This document shows, one piece after another, positions 17,364-24,568 of a DNA stretch of 38,703 bases. The DNA lies in the NCBI GenBank assembly GCA_903916255.1, contig CAIWVW010000024.1, positions 1-38,703 on the forward strand, in the 5' to 3' direction. The position numbers were made by a program, and so were the translations under genes. Numbering within the stretch: position 1 is the first letter of the stretch; every line of letters begins with the position of its first letter. This DNA comes from an uncultured Bacteroidota bacterium (GTDB lineage Bacteria; Bacteroidota; Bacteroidia; JABEUT01). The notes below the pieces were generated by a model. That model did not search any database. It was not told the DNA's origin and was given only the letters and a program-made list of their open reading frames with translations.

Positions 17364-18146
17364 TTAAAATAATGTTTTTAATACACGGAGATTATGGGTG
17401 TAGATTTTTCTTTCTGCGCTGAAGATGCCTATATGGTCCCATTTGTCAATATGCACTTTGCCGGAGGAATGTATAATTTGCATATCCGGTAAAACAATAC
17501 CTACATGCGTTATAGCACCTTCTGCATTGTCGAAAAAGGCCAGGTCTCCCGGTTGTGCCTCCTCCGGAAAATCGAGCGCTTCTCCGTGTTCCACTTGCTG
17601 GGAAGCATCCCGTGAAAGTTTTATTCCGCTTAAGCCATATATCATTTGGGTAAATCCCGAGCAATCGATACCAAAAGGAGTGCGGCCTCCCCATAAATAA
17701 GGCGTATTAAGATAAATGAAAGAATCTTCTACAATTTTTGCGCGTCTCGGCTTTGCTCCGGGGTTAGTAGTACTTCCCTGAAAATTGTATTTCTTTTTCT
17801 CTATCGAAAATTCTTTTCCTTTTAACAAAGGCAAACGGCTTCCGATAGTAACCGGAAAAGAAATATTTTCAGTTGTTTCTGAAATTACTCCCACAATATC
17901 AGATGTGCGGGAATACTCCTCTGCGCTTAGTTTGTCAAATGTTTCTTTGGAAATAGGTAAGTATTGTTTCCTGTCAATCCAACTTTTGTAGCCATCAATC
18001 GCAGAGGAAATATACACCCAGCTTTTATGCTCTTCCAGTATTTCAAAATGTTCACCAAACAATAATTGTGTAGTCATTTCACTCCTGTCCGAAGGTTCCC
18101 TCCGGCAAGGCACTACACTCAAATTGCAAAAGCCAAACAAATTCAT
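17364..18146 (-). CDS. C40 (NlpC/P60) family peptidase with SH3-like domain
   Basis: The 260-residue protein is a predicted cell-wall endopeptidase. Residues 1-60 form a bacterial SH3-like domain (NLSVVPCRREPSDRSEMTTQLL, then WVYISSAIDGYKSWID). The NlpC/P60 domain (about 135-260) has the catalytic Cys in DCSGF (C162), His in AITHVGI (H214) and a third polar residue H226 in IIHSSG, preceded by YLWGGRTPFGI. No signal peptide is visible and the frame gives no better upstream start, which is typical of this Bacteroidota subfamily; cytoplasmic recycling of muropeptides is possible. The upstream gap to the thiolase carries a heptamer repeat. Confidence 0.85.
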   Translation of the reverse strand: MNLFGFCNLSVVPCRREPSDRSEMTTQLLFGEHFEILEEHKSWVYISSAIDGYKSWIDRKQYLPISKETFDKLSAEEYSRTSDIVGVISETTENISFPVTIGSRLPLLKGKEFSIEKKKYNFQGSTTNPGAKPRRAKIVEDSFIYLNTPYLWGGRTPFGIDCSGFTQMIYGLSGIKLSRDASQQVEHGEALDFPEEAQPGDLAFFDNAEGAITHVGIVLPDMQIIHSSGKVHIDKWDHIGIFSAERKIYTHNLRVLKTLF

Positions 18147-18150
18147 TATG

Positions 18151-18185
18151 AGTAGAAAGTAGAAAGTGAAAAGTAGAAAGTAAAA
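18151..18185. repeat. five tandem heptamers (AGTAGAA type)
   Basis: Positions 18151-18185 are five consecutive 7-nt units: AGTAGAA, AGTAGAA, AGTGAAA, AGTAGAA, AGTAAAA. They fill most of the gap between the thiolase stop and the NlpC/P60 start. No inverted partner is nearby, unlike the other short-period repeats in this window. Confidence 0.85.
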
Positions 18186-18203
18186 TACATTTCGTAGATA
18201 AAA

Positions 18204-19385
18204 TTAGCAGTTTTCAATTACCAATGCACTTGCTCCGCCGCCGCCATTGCAAATTCCGGCTGCACCATACTTTGCATTATTTTGTTTCAATACATTGATA
18301 AGCGTTACAATAATCCGTGCACCGGAGCAACCCAGCGGATGTCCCAACGAAACTGCGCCGCCATTTACGTTCACCTTATCAGGATTGAGGTTTAAAATTT
18401 TACTGTTTGCAAGGGCCACTACTGAAAACGCTTCATTAATTTCAAAATAATCAATGTCGCTGATTTTTAAGTTGGCTTTCTCAATCGCTTTTGGCATCGC
18501 TTTTGAAGGGGTAGTTGTAAACTTTTCCGGAGCTTGTTCTGCATCGGCATAGCCAATGATTTTTGCCAATGGTTTAATGCCTAATGCATCTGCTTTTTCT
18601 TTGCTCATTAAAACCACTGCGGCAGCTCCATCGTTAATGGTAGATGCATTGGCGGCAGTAACAGTTCCATCTTTTTTGAACACTGGTTGCAGGCTTGGTA
18701 TCTTATCGAATTTTACATTTTTGTATTCTTCATCTTCACTCACTACAATAGCCGGACCTTTGCGTTGCGGCACTTCAACAGACACCACTTCATCTTTGAA
18801 TTTGCCGGCTTTCCATGCTTCAGCCGAGCGGGTATAGGATGCGATTGCGTGTGCATCCTGTTCCTGGCGGGAAATATTGCATTCCGTAGCGCAAAGTTCG
18901 CCTGAAAGCCCCATAGGGGTATTGGTGTATGGGTCGGTAAGTCCATCGAACATCATACCATCAATCAATGTGCCGTTGCCCATGCGGTAACCTTTGCGGG
19001 CTTTATCTAAATAATATGGCGCCATCGACATACTTTCCATTCCTCCGGCAACCACCACGTCAGCATCGCCCAGCAAAATGCTTTGCACTCCCCACATGAT
19101 AGATTTCATTCCAGAGGCACAAACCTTATTTACGGTTGTGCAAGGCACATTATCAGGGATACCCGCTGCACGTGCAGCCTGGCGAGCAGGAGCCTGTCCA
19201 ACTCCGCCTTGTAGTACATTACCCATAAATACCTCATTCACGTTGGAAGGGTCCAGATTTATTTTGGCTAATGCCTGCTTAATAGCGGTTGCTCCCAGCA
19301 TGGTTGCAGGAACATCTGATAATACTCCTCCGTAACTACCAATAGGTGTGCGGACTGCCGATACGATATAAACTTCTTTTGACAT
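18204..19385 (-). CDS. acetyl-CoA C-acetyltransferase (thiolase II)
   Basis: The 393-residue thiolase is complete: NKVCASGMKS (C89), NEAFSVVAL, SLGHPLGCSG (H349) and GICNGGGGASA (C379). The CNGGGGASA end and the overall sequence are those of biosynthetic-type acetoacetyl-CoA thiolase (AtoB/PhbA group), which interconverts two acetyl-CoA and acetoacetyl-CoA. It is distinct from the fadA-like thiolase at 5455. It begins the minus-strand run that ends with MerR. A TACTTTTG box (minus, 19415-19408) lies 22 bp before its ATG. A large hairpin separates it from the divergent MFS gene. Confidence 0.92.
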   Translation of the reverse strand: MSKEVYIVSAVRTPIGSYGGVLSDVPATMLGATAIKQALAKINLDPSNVNEVFMGNVLQGGVGQAPARQAARAAGIPDNVPCTTVNKVCASGMKSIMWGVQSILLGDADVVVAGGMESMSMAPYYLDKARKGYRMGNGTLIDGMMFDGLTDPYTNTPMGLSGELCATECNISRQEQDAHAIASYTRSAEAWKAGKFKDEVVSVEVPQRKGPAIVVSEDEEYKNVKFDKIPSLQPVFKKDGTVTAANASTINDGAAAVVLMSKEKADALGIKPLAKIIGYADAEQAPEKFTTTPSKAMPKAIEKANLKISDIDYFEINEAFSVVALANSKILNLNPDKVNVNGGAVSLGHPLGCSGARIIVTLINVLKQNNAKYGAAGICNGGGGASALVIENC

Positions 19386-19407
19386 ATACTTGTATTGATT
19401 TATGACC

Positions 19408-19415
19408 CAAAAGTA
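19408..19415 (-). promoter_or_regulatory. putative -7 box of the thiolase gene
   Basis: Read on the minus strand this is TACTTTTG, matching TAnnTTTG, 22 bp before the ATG. No clear -33 element was found at the right distance. Confidence 0.4.
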
Positions 19416-19431
19416 AGGCTTTTAGTTGAAT

Positions 19432-19526
19432 AAGTGGTAAGTGGATAGTGGTTAGTGATTAGTAAACCTTTTAGGAATATGTTCAAGTTTTTAAACTATA
19501 CACTAACCACTATCCACTTACCACTT
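19432..19526. repeat. hairpin of heptamer-repeat arms, 26-bp perfect inverted repeat
   Basis: The left arm (19432-19457) and right arm (19501-19526) are exact reverse complements over 26 bp, with a 43-nt loop. The arm is built of near-identical 7-nt units (AAGTGGT, AAGTGGA, TAGTGGT, TAGTGAT). It lies between two divergent genes, so it is not a normal terminator position. The right arm ends just before the -7 box of the MFS gene. Confidence 0.95.
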
Positions 19527-19533
19527 TTTTCCG

Positions 19534-19541
19534 TACGTTTG
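19534..19541 (+). promoter_or_regulatory. putative -7 box of the MFS gene
   Basis: TACGTTTG matches TAnnTTTG and lies 36 bp before the ATG at 19578. It begins 7 bp after the right arm of the 19432-19526 hairpin, so that structure occupies the place of the -33 region. Confidence 0.4.
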
Positions 19542-19577
19542 GGGCTATAAAAGACGAATTGAATACCCCAATACGCT

Positions 19578-20822
19578 ATGAATAATACTTCAGGAGAGCA
19601 TACCCTTACCCATAAGGCCTTAAACATTACGGTTATAGTAGCTGCCCTTGGTTACTTTGTCGATATCTATGACCTGATATTATTTGGCGTAGTCCGCAAA
19701 TCGAGTCTGGAAAGCCTTGGTTATAAAGGCGATGAAATATTGAGCAGAGGCATTCATTTGCTGAATTGGCAGATGGCCGGAATGATGATTGGCGGAATAA
19801 TATGGGGAATATTAGGAGATAAGAGAGGCAGGCTATCCATCTTGTTTTTTACCATTTTACTCTATTCCCTGGCTAACATTGCCAATGCTTTTGTGGTTGA
19901 TTATACCCAATATGTAATATTGAGATTTATTGCCGGGCTTGGTTTAGCCGGCGAACTTGGTTTGGGAATTACACTTGTATCTGAAATAATGAGTACAAAA
20001 AACAGGGGATATGGAACCACGATTGTAGGTTTTGTTGGAGTGCTGGGTGCTGTGCTTGCATATTTCGTCTCAAAAATTTTTCATTGGCAAAGCGCTTATA
20101 TAGTAGGAGGGGTGCTCGGGCTTGCCTTACTTGTACTACGGATATTGGTAAGAGAGTCGGGGATGTTCAATAAAATAAAAGAATCGAAGGCAACTAAAGG
20201 CCATTTTCTGAGCCTTTTTACCAACTCTAAGCGGTTTTTAAAGTACCTCTACTGCATTATGTTAGGAATGCCTGTTTGGTACATCATCGGCTTGCTTGTG
20301 CAATTCTCGGGCGAGTTTGCCCAGAAAGTGTTTCATATCAACGGAACGATAGATTCAGGAGAATCCATTATGTATCATTACATGGGGGCATCGATAGGCA
20401 GCCTTTTATGGGGAGTGTTAGGGCAATGGCTGCATTCGCGCAAAAAATCAATTTTAATGGCCATGTGTGCAATGGTGGTTTTTGCAACTATTTATTTTTC
20501 CTCCTTCGGAATGAGTGCTGCATTATTTTATGTGGTTATCTTTTTCTTAGGCATTTCTCAAGGCTACTGGACCGTATTTATTACGGTGGCTTCAGAGCAA
20601 TTCGGCACGAATATGCGAGCTACCGTAACCACAACTGTGCCCAATTTTGTCAGGGGTTCTTTTATTGGGATATCAAGTATTTTTTTGCTGCTGAGGGATA
20701 CCAGTTTAGGCATGATGAATTCCGCTATACTCGTCGGAGTGGTCGTTATCGGCCTCGGCTTTTTTGCCGTTTATAAATTAGCAGAGACATACGATAAGGA
20801 TTTGGATTATGTGGAGGAGTGA
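19578..20822 (+). CDS. MFS transporter
   Basis: The 414-residue inner-membrane protein has about twelve hydrophobic segments in two halves, separated by a basic central loop (around NKIKESKATKGHF). The MFS signature between helices 2 and 3 is present as GILGDKRGRLSI, and the first helix carries DIYDLILFG, reminiscent of the sugar/metabolite-H+ symporter branch. RFIAGLGLAGELGLGI matches helix 4. The substrate cannot be inferred. The EF-Tu-like gene starts 19 bp after its stop and may be read from the same transcript. Confidence 0.88.
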   Translation: MNNTSGEHTLTHKALNITVIVAALGYFVDIYDLILFGVVRKSSLESLGYKGDEILSRGIHLLNWQMAGMMIGGIIWGILGDKRGRLSILFFTILLYSLANIANAFVVDYTQYVILRFIAGLGLAGELGLGITLVSEIMSTKNRGYGTTIVGFVGVLGAVLAYFVSKIFHWQSAYIVGGVLGLALLVLRILVRESGMFNKIKESKATKGHFLSLFTNSKRFLKYLYCIMLGMPVWYIIGLLVQFSGEFAQKVFHINGTIDSGESIMYHYMGASIGSLLWGVLGQWLHSRKKSILMAMCAMVVFATIYFSSFGMSAALFYVVIFFLGISQGYWTVFITVASEQFGTNMRATVTTTVPNFVRGSFIGISSIFLLLRDTSLGMMNSAILVGVVVIGLGFFAVYKLAETYDKDLDYVEE

Positions 20823-20841
20823 ATTCAATTAGGAATTACTA

Positions 20842-21135
20842 ATGAAAATAAAAGCAGAAATACATTTCTATTTAAATTCGGGTCGAAAGAGTAATTTTAA
20901 TAATGGATATATGGCTCAATTTCTAATAAGACCGGATAAAATGTTTAATAGTTTTGAAGTCAAATATATTGACAAAGAATCTGTTGCTCCTGGTGAAACC
21001 GTTTTGGGAATAATTAGATTTTTTATCGCCCCTGAACTCGTGAAAGATTATTTAGCTGTAGGCAAAGAATTTAAAATTTTTGAAGGGATGCATGTAATGG
21101 GAGAAGGAAAAATATTGGAACTATTAGGCGATTAA
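20842..21135 (+). CDS. free-standing EF-Tu domain-3-like protein
   Basis: The 97-residue protein aligns by eye with the C-terminal beta-barrel (domain 3) of EF-Tu. Matching blocks are the GRxxxFxxGYxxQFxxR region (14-30), VAPGETV (48-54, compare MPGDN), and FKIFEGMHVMGEG (77-89, compare FAIREGGRTVGAG of E. coli). No GTPase or domain 2 is present, so it cannot work as an elongation factor. The position of E. coli EF-Tu Thr382, the residue phosphorylated by Doc, is Val85 here. It converges on a Doc-type toxin 53 bp away. Such small homologues occur in many bacteria without known role; a link to the toxin is my inference. Confidence 0.8.
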   Translation: MKIKAEIHFYLNSGRKSNFNNGYMAQFLIRPDKMFNSFEVKYIDKESVAPGETVLGIIRFFIAPELVKDYLAVGKEFKIFEGMHVMGEGKILELLGD

Positions 21136-21143
21136 CCTCTTCA

Positions 21144-21176
21144 CCCTTTGCGTGTCATTTCCCTTTGCGTGAAATG
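21144..21176. repeat. direct repeat CCCTTTGCGTG with small hairpin
   Basis: CCCTTTGCGTG occurs at 21144-21154 and 21161-21171, 17 nt apart. The second copy lies in a 6-bp stem (CATTTC at 21156-21161, GAAATG at 21171-21176). It sits between the convergent EF-Tu-like and doc genes and could weakly terminate both. Confidence 0.5.
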
Positions 21177-21188
21177 CTATTTAAAAAA

Positions 21189-21572
21189 TTACCTGCTTTT
21201 CTGGATCACATATTCCTGAAGCCACAATCTAATCTGCTCAGTTTTTAATTCCCCGGAGGCGATTCCGATTACAAAAGAATATTTTTCTTCTTCAGTAGCA
21301 TTGATAGTACAACCTTCCTTTAGAAGTAAGAGCCGCATAAATACATAAGCGGCTCTTTTATTGCCATCAATGAATGGATGATTAACAACGATACTTTCAA
21401 TTATTGCCAGGGCTTTTTCAACAGGATTCGGATATAATTCCATAGAATTAAATGTAGCGTAAGGCCTATTGATGGCGGATTCCAATGCTCCCAAGTCCCG
21501 AACACCCATTTTCCCGCCAAATTCTTCAATTAAAACTTCCTGTATTTTTATAGCCTCTTTAACTGTTATCAT
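21189..21572 (-). CDS. doc: Doc-type (Fic fold) toxin
   Basis: The 127-residue protein carries HPFIDGNKR at 65-73, at almost the same position as HIFNDANKR in phage P1 Doc. Lys in NKR, instead of the Gly of AMPylating Fic proteins (GNGR), and no Arg three residues on, place it in the Doc class. P1 Doc phosphorylates EF-Tu at Thr382 and stops translation. The start overlaps the antitoxin stop by 4 bp (ATGA), so the two are translationally coupled with the antitoxin first. The length is typical and no residue is missing, so the toxin looks intact. Confidence 0.9.
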   Translation of the reverse strand: MITVKEAIKIQEVLIEEFGGKMGVRDLGALESAINRPYATFNSMELYPNPVEKALAIIESIVVNHPFIDGNKRAAYVFMRLLLLKEGCTINATEEEKYSFVIGIASGELKTEQIRLWLQEYVIQKSR

Positions 21573-21757
21573 TTGGCCAACCTTTCAAGTAGGGCTTTAT
21601 CTTCCGAAATAATTTGTTTTAGGTTTTGCGAAAGTTGAACAGTATCGGATGATTTAGATTGTATGGTTTTCAAATAATCTAATATATCCTGAAGTATATT
21701 GTCAGGTACTTTATCAAGAACTTTTTGAATTTCGGTTTTTACTTCGTTGGCTGTCAT
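21569..21757 (-). CDS. antitoxin of the Doc module
   Basis: The 62-residue protein is upstream of doc and overlaps it by 4 bp, the standard antitoxin position. The N-terminal half is helical (VKTEIQKVLDKVPDNILQDILDYLKTIQ), followed by a flexible Ser/Asp-rich link and a second amphipathic helix ending ALLERLAK, which could occupy the Doc groove. It does not look like P1 Phd at the sequence level, as is usual for Bacteroidota Doc partners. Autoregulation is expected from the family, but I see no clear operator before it. Confidence 0.78.
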   Translation of the reverse strand: MTANEVKTEIQKVLDKVPDNILQDILDYLKTIQSKSSDTVQLSQNLKQIISEDKALLERLAK

Positions 21758-21796
21758 AACCTACATGTTTATTCTTACAAAGATAGCATATTTCAC

Positions 21797-23170
21797 CTAC
21801 ACCTTCACCACTTTCCACTTGCCTTTCTTAAAATAATACAAGGCAATTAGCGCAACAATTGTTTCCGCAATGGGTGTGGCGAGAAAGGCTCCTGTGGCTT
21901 TTAAATCCAAGCCTTTAGCCATAAAGTACGCCAAGGGAATTTGAAATATCCAAAAGCAAAAGAAGTAAATTAGAGTAGGGGTGCGGGTATCTCCGGCACC
22001 GTTTAATGCTTGTGTCATAACCATACCAATCCCGTAAAAAATATAGCCCGAACCGAAAATCTGTAAGGACAGAGTTCCGTATTTGGCAACCGTTTCATCT
22101 TGTGTAAAGAAATGTACTATAGGGTGGGCAAAGCAAAGGAATAGCAACATTACAAAGCCCATAAAAATGGCATTGTATTTGGCGGTGAGCATGGCGCTTT
22201 TTTCGGCGCGTTCAATTTGTTTGGCACCGAGGTTTTGCCCTACCAATGTTGCTGCTGCATTGCTCAATCCCCAGGCAGGGAGAATGAAAAATACCACATT
22301 GCGGATGGCAATCTGATACCCTGCCGATGCTGCTGTTCCGCCTGTTTGTGCGACTAACCTTGCTAGTAAAATCCAACTGCCGCTGGCTATAATAAATTGC
22401 AACGTAGCGGGCCATGCAATTTTAATTACTGATTTTATGATCTCCGCATCAAACTTGAAATGATGTTTTTTAAATTTTAAAATTCCTTTGCCATTAAAGA
22501 GCCGGAAAGTTTGATAAATTACTCCCGAGCTTCTGCCAATAACTGTAGCTATGGCGGCACCTTTCAATCCGAAAAAATGAATGAAAATGGGGCAAAGTAT
22601 TATATTAATGATACTTGCAACCCACAGACTGCGCATAGCAATGGCAGCATCTCCCGCCCCTCTGAAGATACCATTAATCAGAAACAATAGCATTATCGCC
22701 ATGCTTCCTCCAAACATGATGCGGGTAAAGATGGCACCATCATGAACTACCGTTGCATTTGCACCCATTAGTGAAAGAATATCGGGCGCAAACACCACGC
22801 CTAACGCGGTAATGAATATGGTAATAAAAAAACAAATGATAAGTGATTGCGCACCGGCATGAGCTGCACTTTCCGGATTTTTTTCTCCTATTCTACGCGC
22901 CACTATGGCGGTGGCAGCGGTACTTAACCCTATGGCTACAGAATAAATAAGTGTAATAACCGATTCCGTTAAACCAACGGTTGCAATGGCGTTTTGTCCC
23001 AGTTTGCCCACAAAAAACATGTCTACCAAAGCAAATACACTCTCCAAACTTAACTCCAAAATCATAGGAATGGCAAGTAATATTACCGCCCTGCGGATGC
23101 TTCCAATGGTGTAATCTTGCTCTTGCCCATTCAGGGAAAGCCTGATAATATCTACTATCTTTTTAAACAC
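21797..23170 (-). CDS. MATE family efflux transporter
   Basis: The 457-residue inner-membrane protein has twelve hydrophobic segments in two MatE repeats. Typical elements are IPMILELSLESVFALVDMFFVGKLG in helix 1, the RRIGEKNPESAAHAG loop, INGIFRGAGDAAIAM, and in the second half LVGQNLGAKQIERAEKSA and QALNGAGDTRTPTLI. It exports cationic compounds or drugs in exchange for Na+ or H+; the substrate is unknown. A 299-bp region rich in inverted repeats separates it from the upstream cytochrome gene, so it is probably transcribed on its own. Confidence 0.92.
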   Translation of the reverse strand: MFKKIVDIIRLSLNGQEQDYTIGSIRRAVILLAIPMILELSLESVFALVDMFFVGKLGQNAIATVGLTESVITLIYSVAIGLSTAATAIVARRIGEKNPESAAHAGAQSLIICFFITIFITALGVVFAPDILSLMGANATVVHDGAIFTRIMFGGSMAIMLLFLINGIFRGAGDAAIAMRSLWVASIINIILCPIFIHFFGLKGAAIATVIGRSSGVIYQTFRLFNGKGILKFKKHHFKFDAEIIKSVIKIAWPATLQFIIASGSWILLARLVAQTGGTAASAGYQIAIRNVVFFILPAWGLSNAAATLVGQNLGAKQIERAEKSAMLTAKYNAIFMGFVMLLFLCFAHPIVHFFTQDETVAKYGTLSLQIFGSGYIFYGIGMVMTQALNGAGDTRTPTLIYFFCFWIFQIPLAYFMAKGLDLKATGAFLATPIAETIVALIALYYFKKGKWKVVKV

Positions 23171-23272
23171 TTTTTAAATGAGGTTGTAACTGCAAAATAA
23201 CGCCAATTTATTTGTCCCTGCATAATGTAAATGGTTTCGCATTATAAATGTTACACATTTGCCTGATAAGAA

Positions 23273-23382
23273 TGAAATGCAACACTGGACAAAAAACCAA
23301 TATTTTGTTGGAATCTATTAATTATCAATCAATAATAATCACTTCCAACACCTTAAATTCCGTGAAAAAGTGTTGCATTTCA
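23273..23382. repeat. nested inverted repeats (possible structured RNA or MITE-like element)
   Basis: The outer arms TGAAATGCAACACT (23273-23286) and AGTGTTGCATTTCA (23369-23382) are a perfect 14-bp inverted repeat. Inside lies a second perfect pair, TGTTGGAA (23306-23313) and TTCCAACA (23343-23350). Between these is an AT-rich part that can pair again weakly. No coding sequence lies inside and no clear target-site duplication flanks it. Confidence 0.7.
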
Positions 23383-23404
23383 AATTAAAAAACTGCAATA
23401 AAAA

Positions 23405-23424
23405 AGTCCGCTATAAAGCGGACT
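23405..23424 (-). terminator. factor-independent terminator after the cytochrome genes
   Basis: The 7-bp GC-rich stem AGTCCGC/GCGGACT has a TATAAA loop and is flanked by A-runs on the left and T-runs on the right, so it can work in both directions. By position it ends the minus-strand cytochrome transcript (stop at 23470) before the MATE gene. Confidence 0.85.
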
Positions 23425-23469
23425 CTTTTTCGGGGGGAGGCTGAGTGCCAGGGGCACCCCTTAAAAATC

Positions 23470-23937
23470 TTATTTTTTGCCATCATTTTTTCGCATGAAT
23501 TCCAATATGGCGCGTGCCTGGTCATCGCTTAGGTTTTGGTTAGGCATACGTGCCACGCAGGTAACCATTAATTGCTGGGCAACCAAATCGCTGTCGAGCA
23601 TCACATTGGTATTGGTGATAAAATTCATAATCCATTCAGGAGTCCTGCGGTCGGTAACACCTTTCCAACCGGGGCCAACCAATTTTTCATCGGTAAGCTT
23701 ATGGCATGAAATGCAGCGGGAATCATAAATCGGTGTACCACGGGCAATCATACTTGTATCCAGCGGATGTGTAAGCGGAACGCTTGTGAATTTCCCCAGG
23801 CCCTTATCCGGCTTTGCAGAATCCTTTTTAGCAGTAGCTGAATTATCGGCAGTACTATTAGCCTGATTACCGGAGTTGCAACCGATGAAGAAAAATATCA
23901 TCAGGGGTGCGGTGATTAATGCGATGCTGCGTTTCAT
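23470..23937 (-). CDS. c-type cytochrome lipoprotein
   Basis: The 155-residue precursor has a lipoprotein signal (MKRSIALITAPLMIFFFIGC, Cys about 20). A Ser/Ala/Asp-rich linker follows, then a class I cytochrome c domain with one haem site CISCH and a downstream Met in ARMPNQNLS as a likely sixth ligand. It is probably anchored in the envelope and carries electrons. It lies 37 bp after a second monohaem cytochrome on the same strand, likely one transcript. The electron partner is unknown; the surrounding cluster suggests respiration under limited oxygen or nitrosative stress (inference). Confidence 0.88.
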   Translation of the reverse strand: MKRSIALITAPLMIFFFIGCNSGNQANSTADNSATAKKDSAKPDKGLGKFTSVPLTHPLDTSMIARGTPIYDSRCISCHKLTDEKLVGPGWKGVTDRRTPEWIMNFITNTNVMLDSDLVAQQLMVTCVARMPNQNLSDDQARAILEFMRKNDGKK

Positions 23938-23974
23938 ATTTGTATGTTTTAGTAGTAAATTTAATGAAGTAGGG

Positions 23975-24394
23975 TTATTTTAAAGTACGCATAAAGTCTA
24001 TAACTTGCCAGCGTTGGGTTACGGTAAGTGTTTTTTCATAACTCGCCATAGGAGCCCTGCCAGTGGTTAGTTTCCAATAAATGGCGCCATCGCTTTGCGC
24101 CTGGAATTTAGCGGAAGTATGGTCAGCCGGTTTAGGGTTGAGGCCTGCTGCCGCAATCCCATTTCCTTTGCCTTTGTCGCCATGGCAAACATTGCAATAG
24201 GTTCCATAAATTTTTTTGCCGGCTGCAATAGCATCTGCTTTTCCTTTTAACGGGTTCTTAATGGTATCGGCCGATGCCGGGGCTACCCAAGGGGCTTTAG
24301 CCTGGATTTCAATTTCTGTATATGACATCAGGAAAATAGTTCCGCTTATTAAACCAAAAAGAAGTGGAACCCGTTTTAAAAATATAGTTTTCAT
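23975..24394 (-). CDS. c-type cytochrome, periplasmic
   Basis: The 139-residue protein starts with a hydrophobic signal or anchor (residues about 8-25). It has one haem-binding CNVCH followed by GDKGKGNGIAAAGLNPKPADHTS and a GRAPMASY segment providing the Met ligand. This is the layout of small monohaem cytochromes similar to cytochrome cbb3/NirC-like electron carriers. It heads the two-gene cytochrome transcript. An FNR-like palindrome (24491-24502) lies about 97 bp before its ATG and is shared with the divergent membrane protein. Confidence 0.88.
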   Translation of the reverse strand: MKTIFLKRVPLLFGLISGTIFLMSYTEIEIQAKAPWVAPASADTIKNPLKGKADAIAAGKKIYGTYCNVCHGDKGKGNGIAAAGLNPKPADHTSAKFQAQSDGAIYWKLTTGRAPMASYEKTLTVTQRWQVIDFMRTLK

Positions 24395-24490
24395 ATTTTA
24401 GGGTATCTATGTGATTAGAGTTACTGTTTCAGGATTCAAAAGTCGCCCGATAACGGGTTGGAAACTATGACTACAATCACACACCTTATG

Positions 24491-24502
24491 TGATTCTTAT
24501 CA
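24491..24502. promoter_or_regulatory. FNR/CRP-family-like palindrome between divergent respiratory genes
   Basis: TGAT-TCTT-ATCA has the half-sites of the FNR box (TTGAT-N4-ATCAA). The outer bases match partly (AT before and AT after, one mismatch). It lies 66 bp before the GTG at 24569 and 97 bp before the ATG at 24394. The same architecture recurs at 27520-27539. Confidence 0.5.
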
Positions 24503-24568
24503 TATAAAGCAATGTCTGGCCGGTGGTTTAAAGGCGTAATTTTAACCCTTAAAATTCATGCTTGAATT

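Larger units (their letters stand above)
23171..23469. other. 299-bp intergenic region rich in inverted repeats
   Basis: This gap between the MATE and cytochrome genes (both minus) holds no convincing gene. It contains a small dyad (ATAATG at 23223-23228, CATTAT at 23240-23245 region), the nested inverted repeats at 23273-23382 and a factor-independent terminator at 23405-23424. Next to the cytochrome stop is a G-rich stretch with a GTGCC/GGCAC hairpin around 23445-23457. Confidence 0.6.

Noticed and set aside
18151-18185. CRISPR-like repeat array
   Set aside because: The units are 7 nt with no spacers; none of the short-period repeats has repeat-spacer structure, and no cas genes are present.
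23445-23457. GTGCC/GGCAC hairpin next to the cytochrome stop as a second terminator
   Set aside because: The 5-bp stem has no T-run after it in either direction; the AGTCCGC terminator beside it explains the position.
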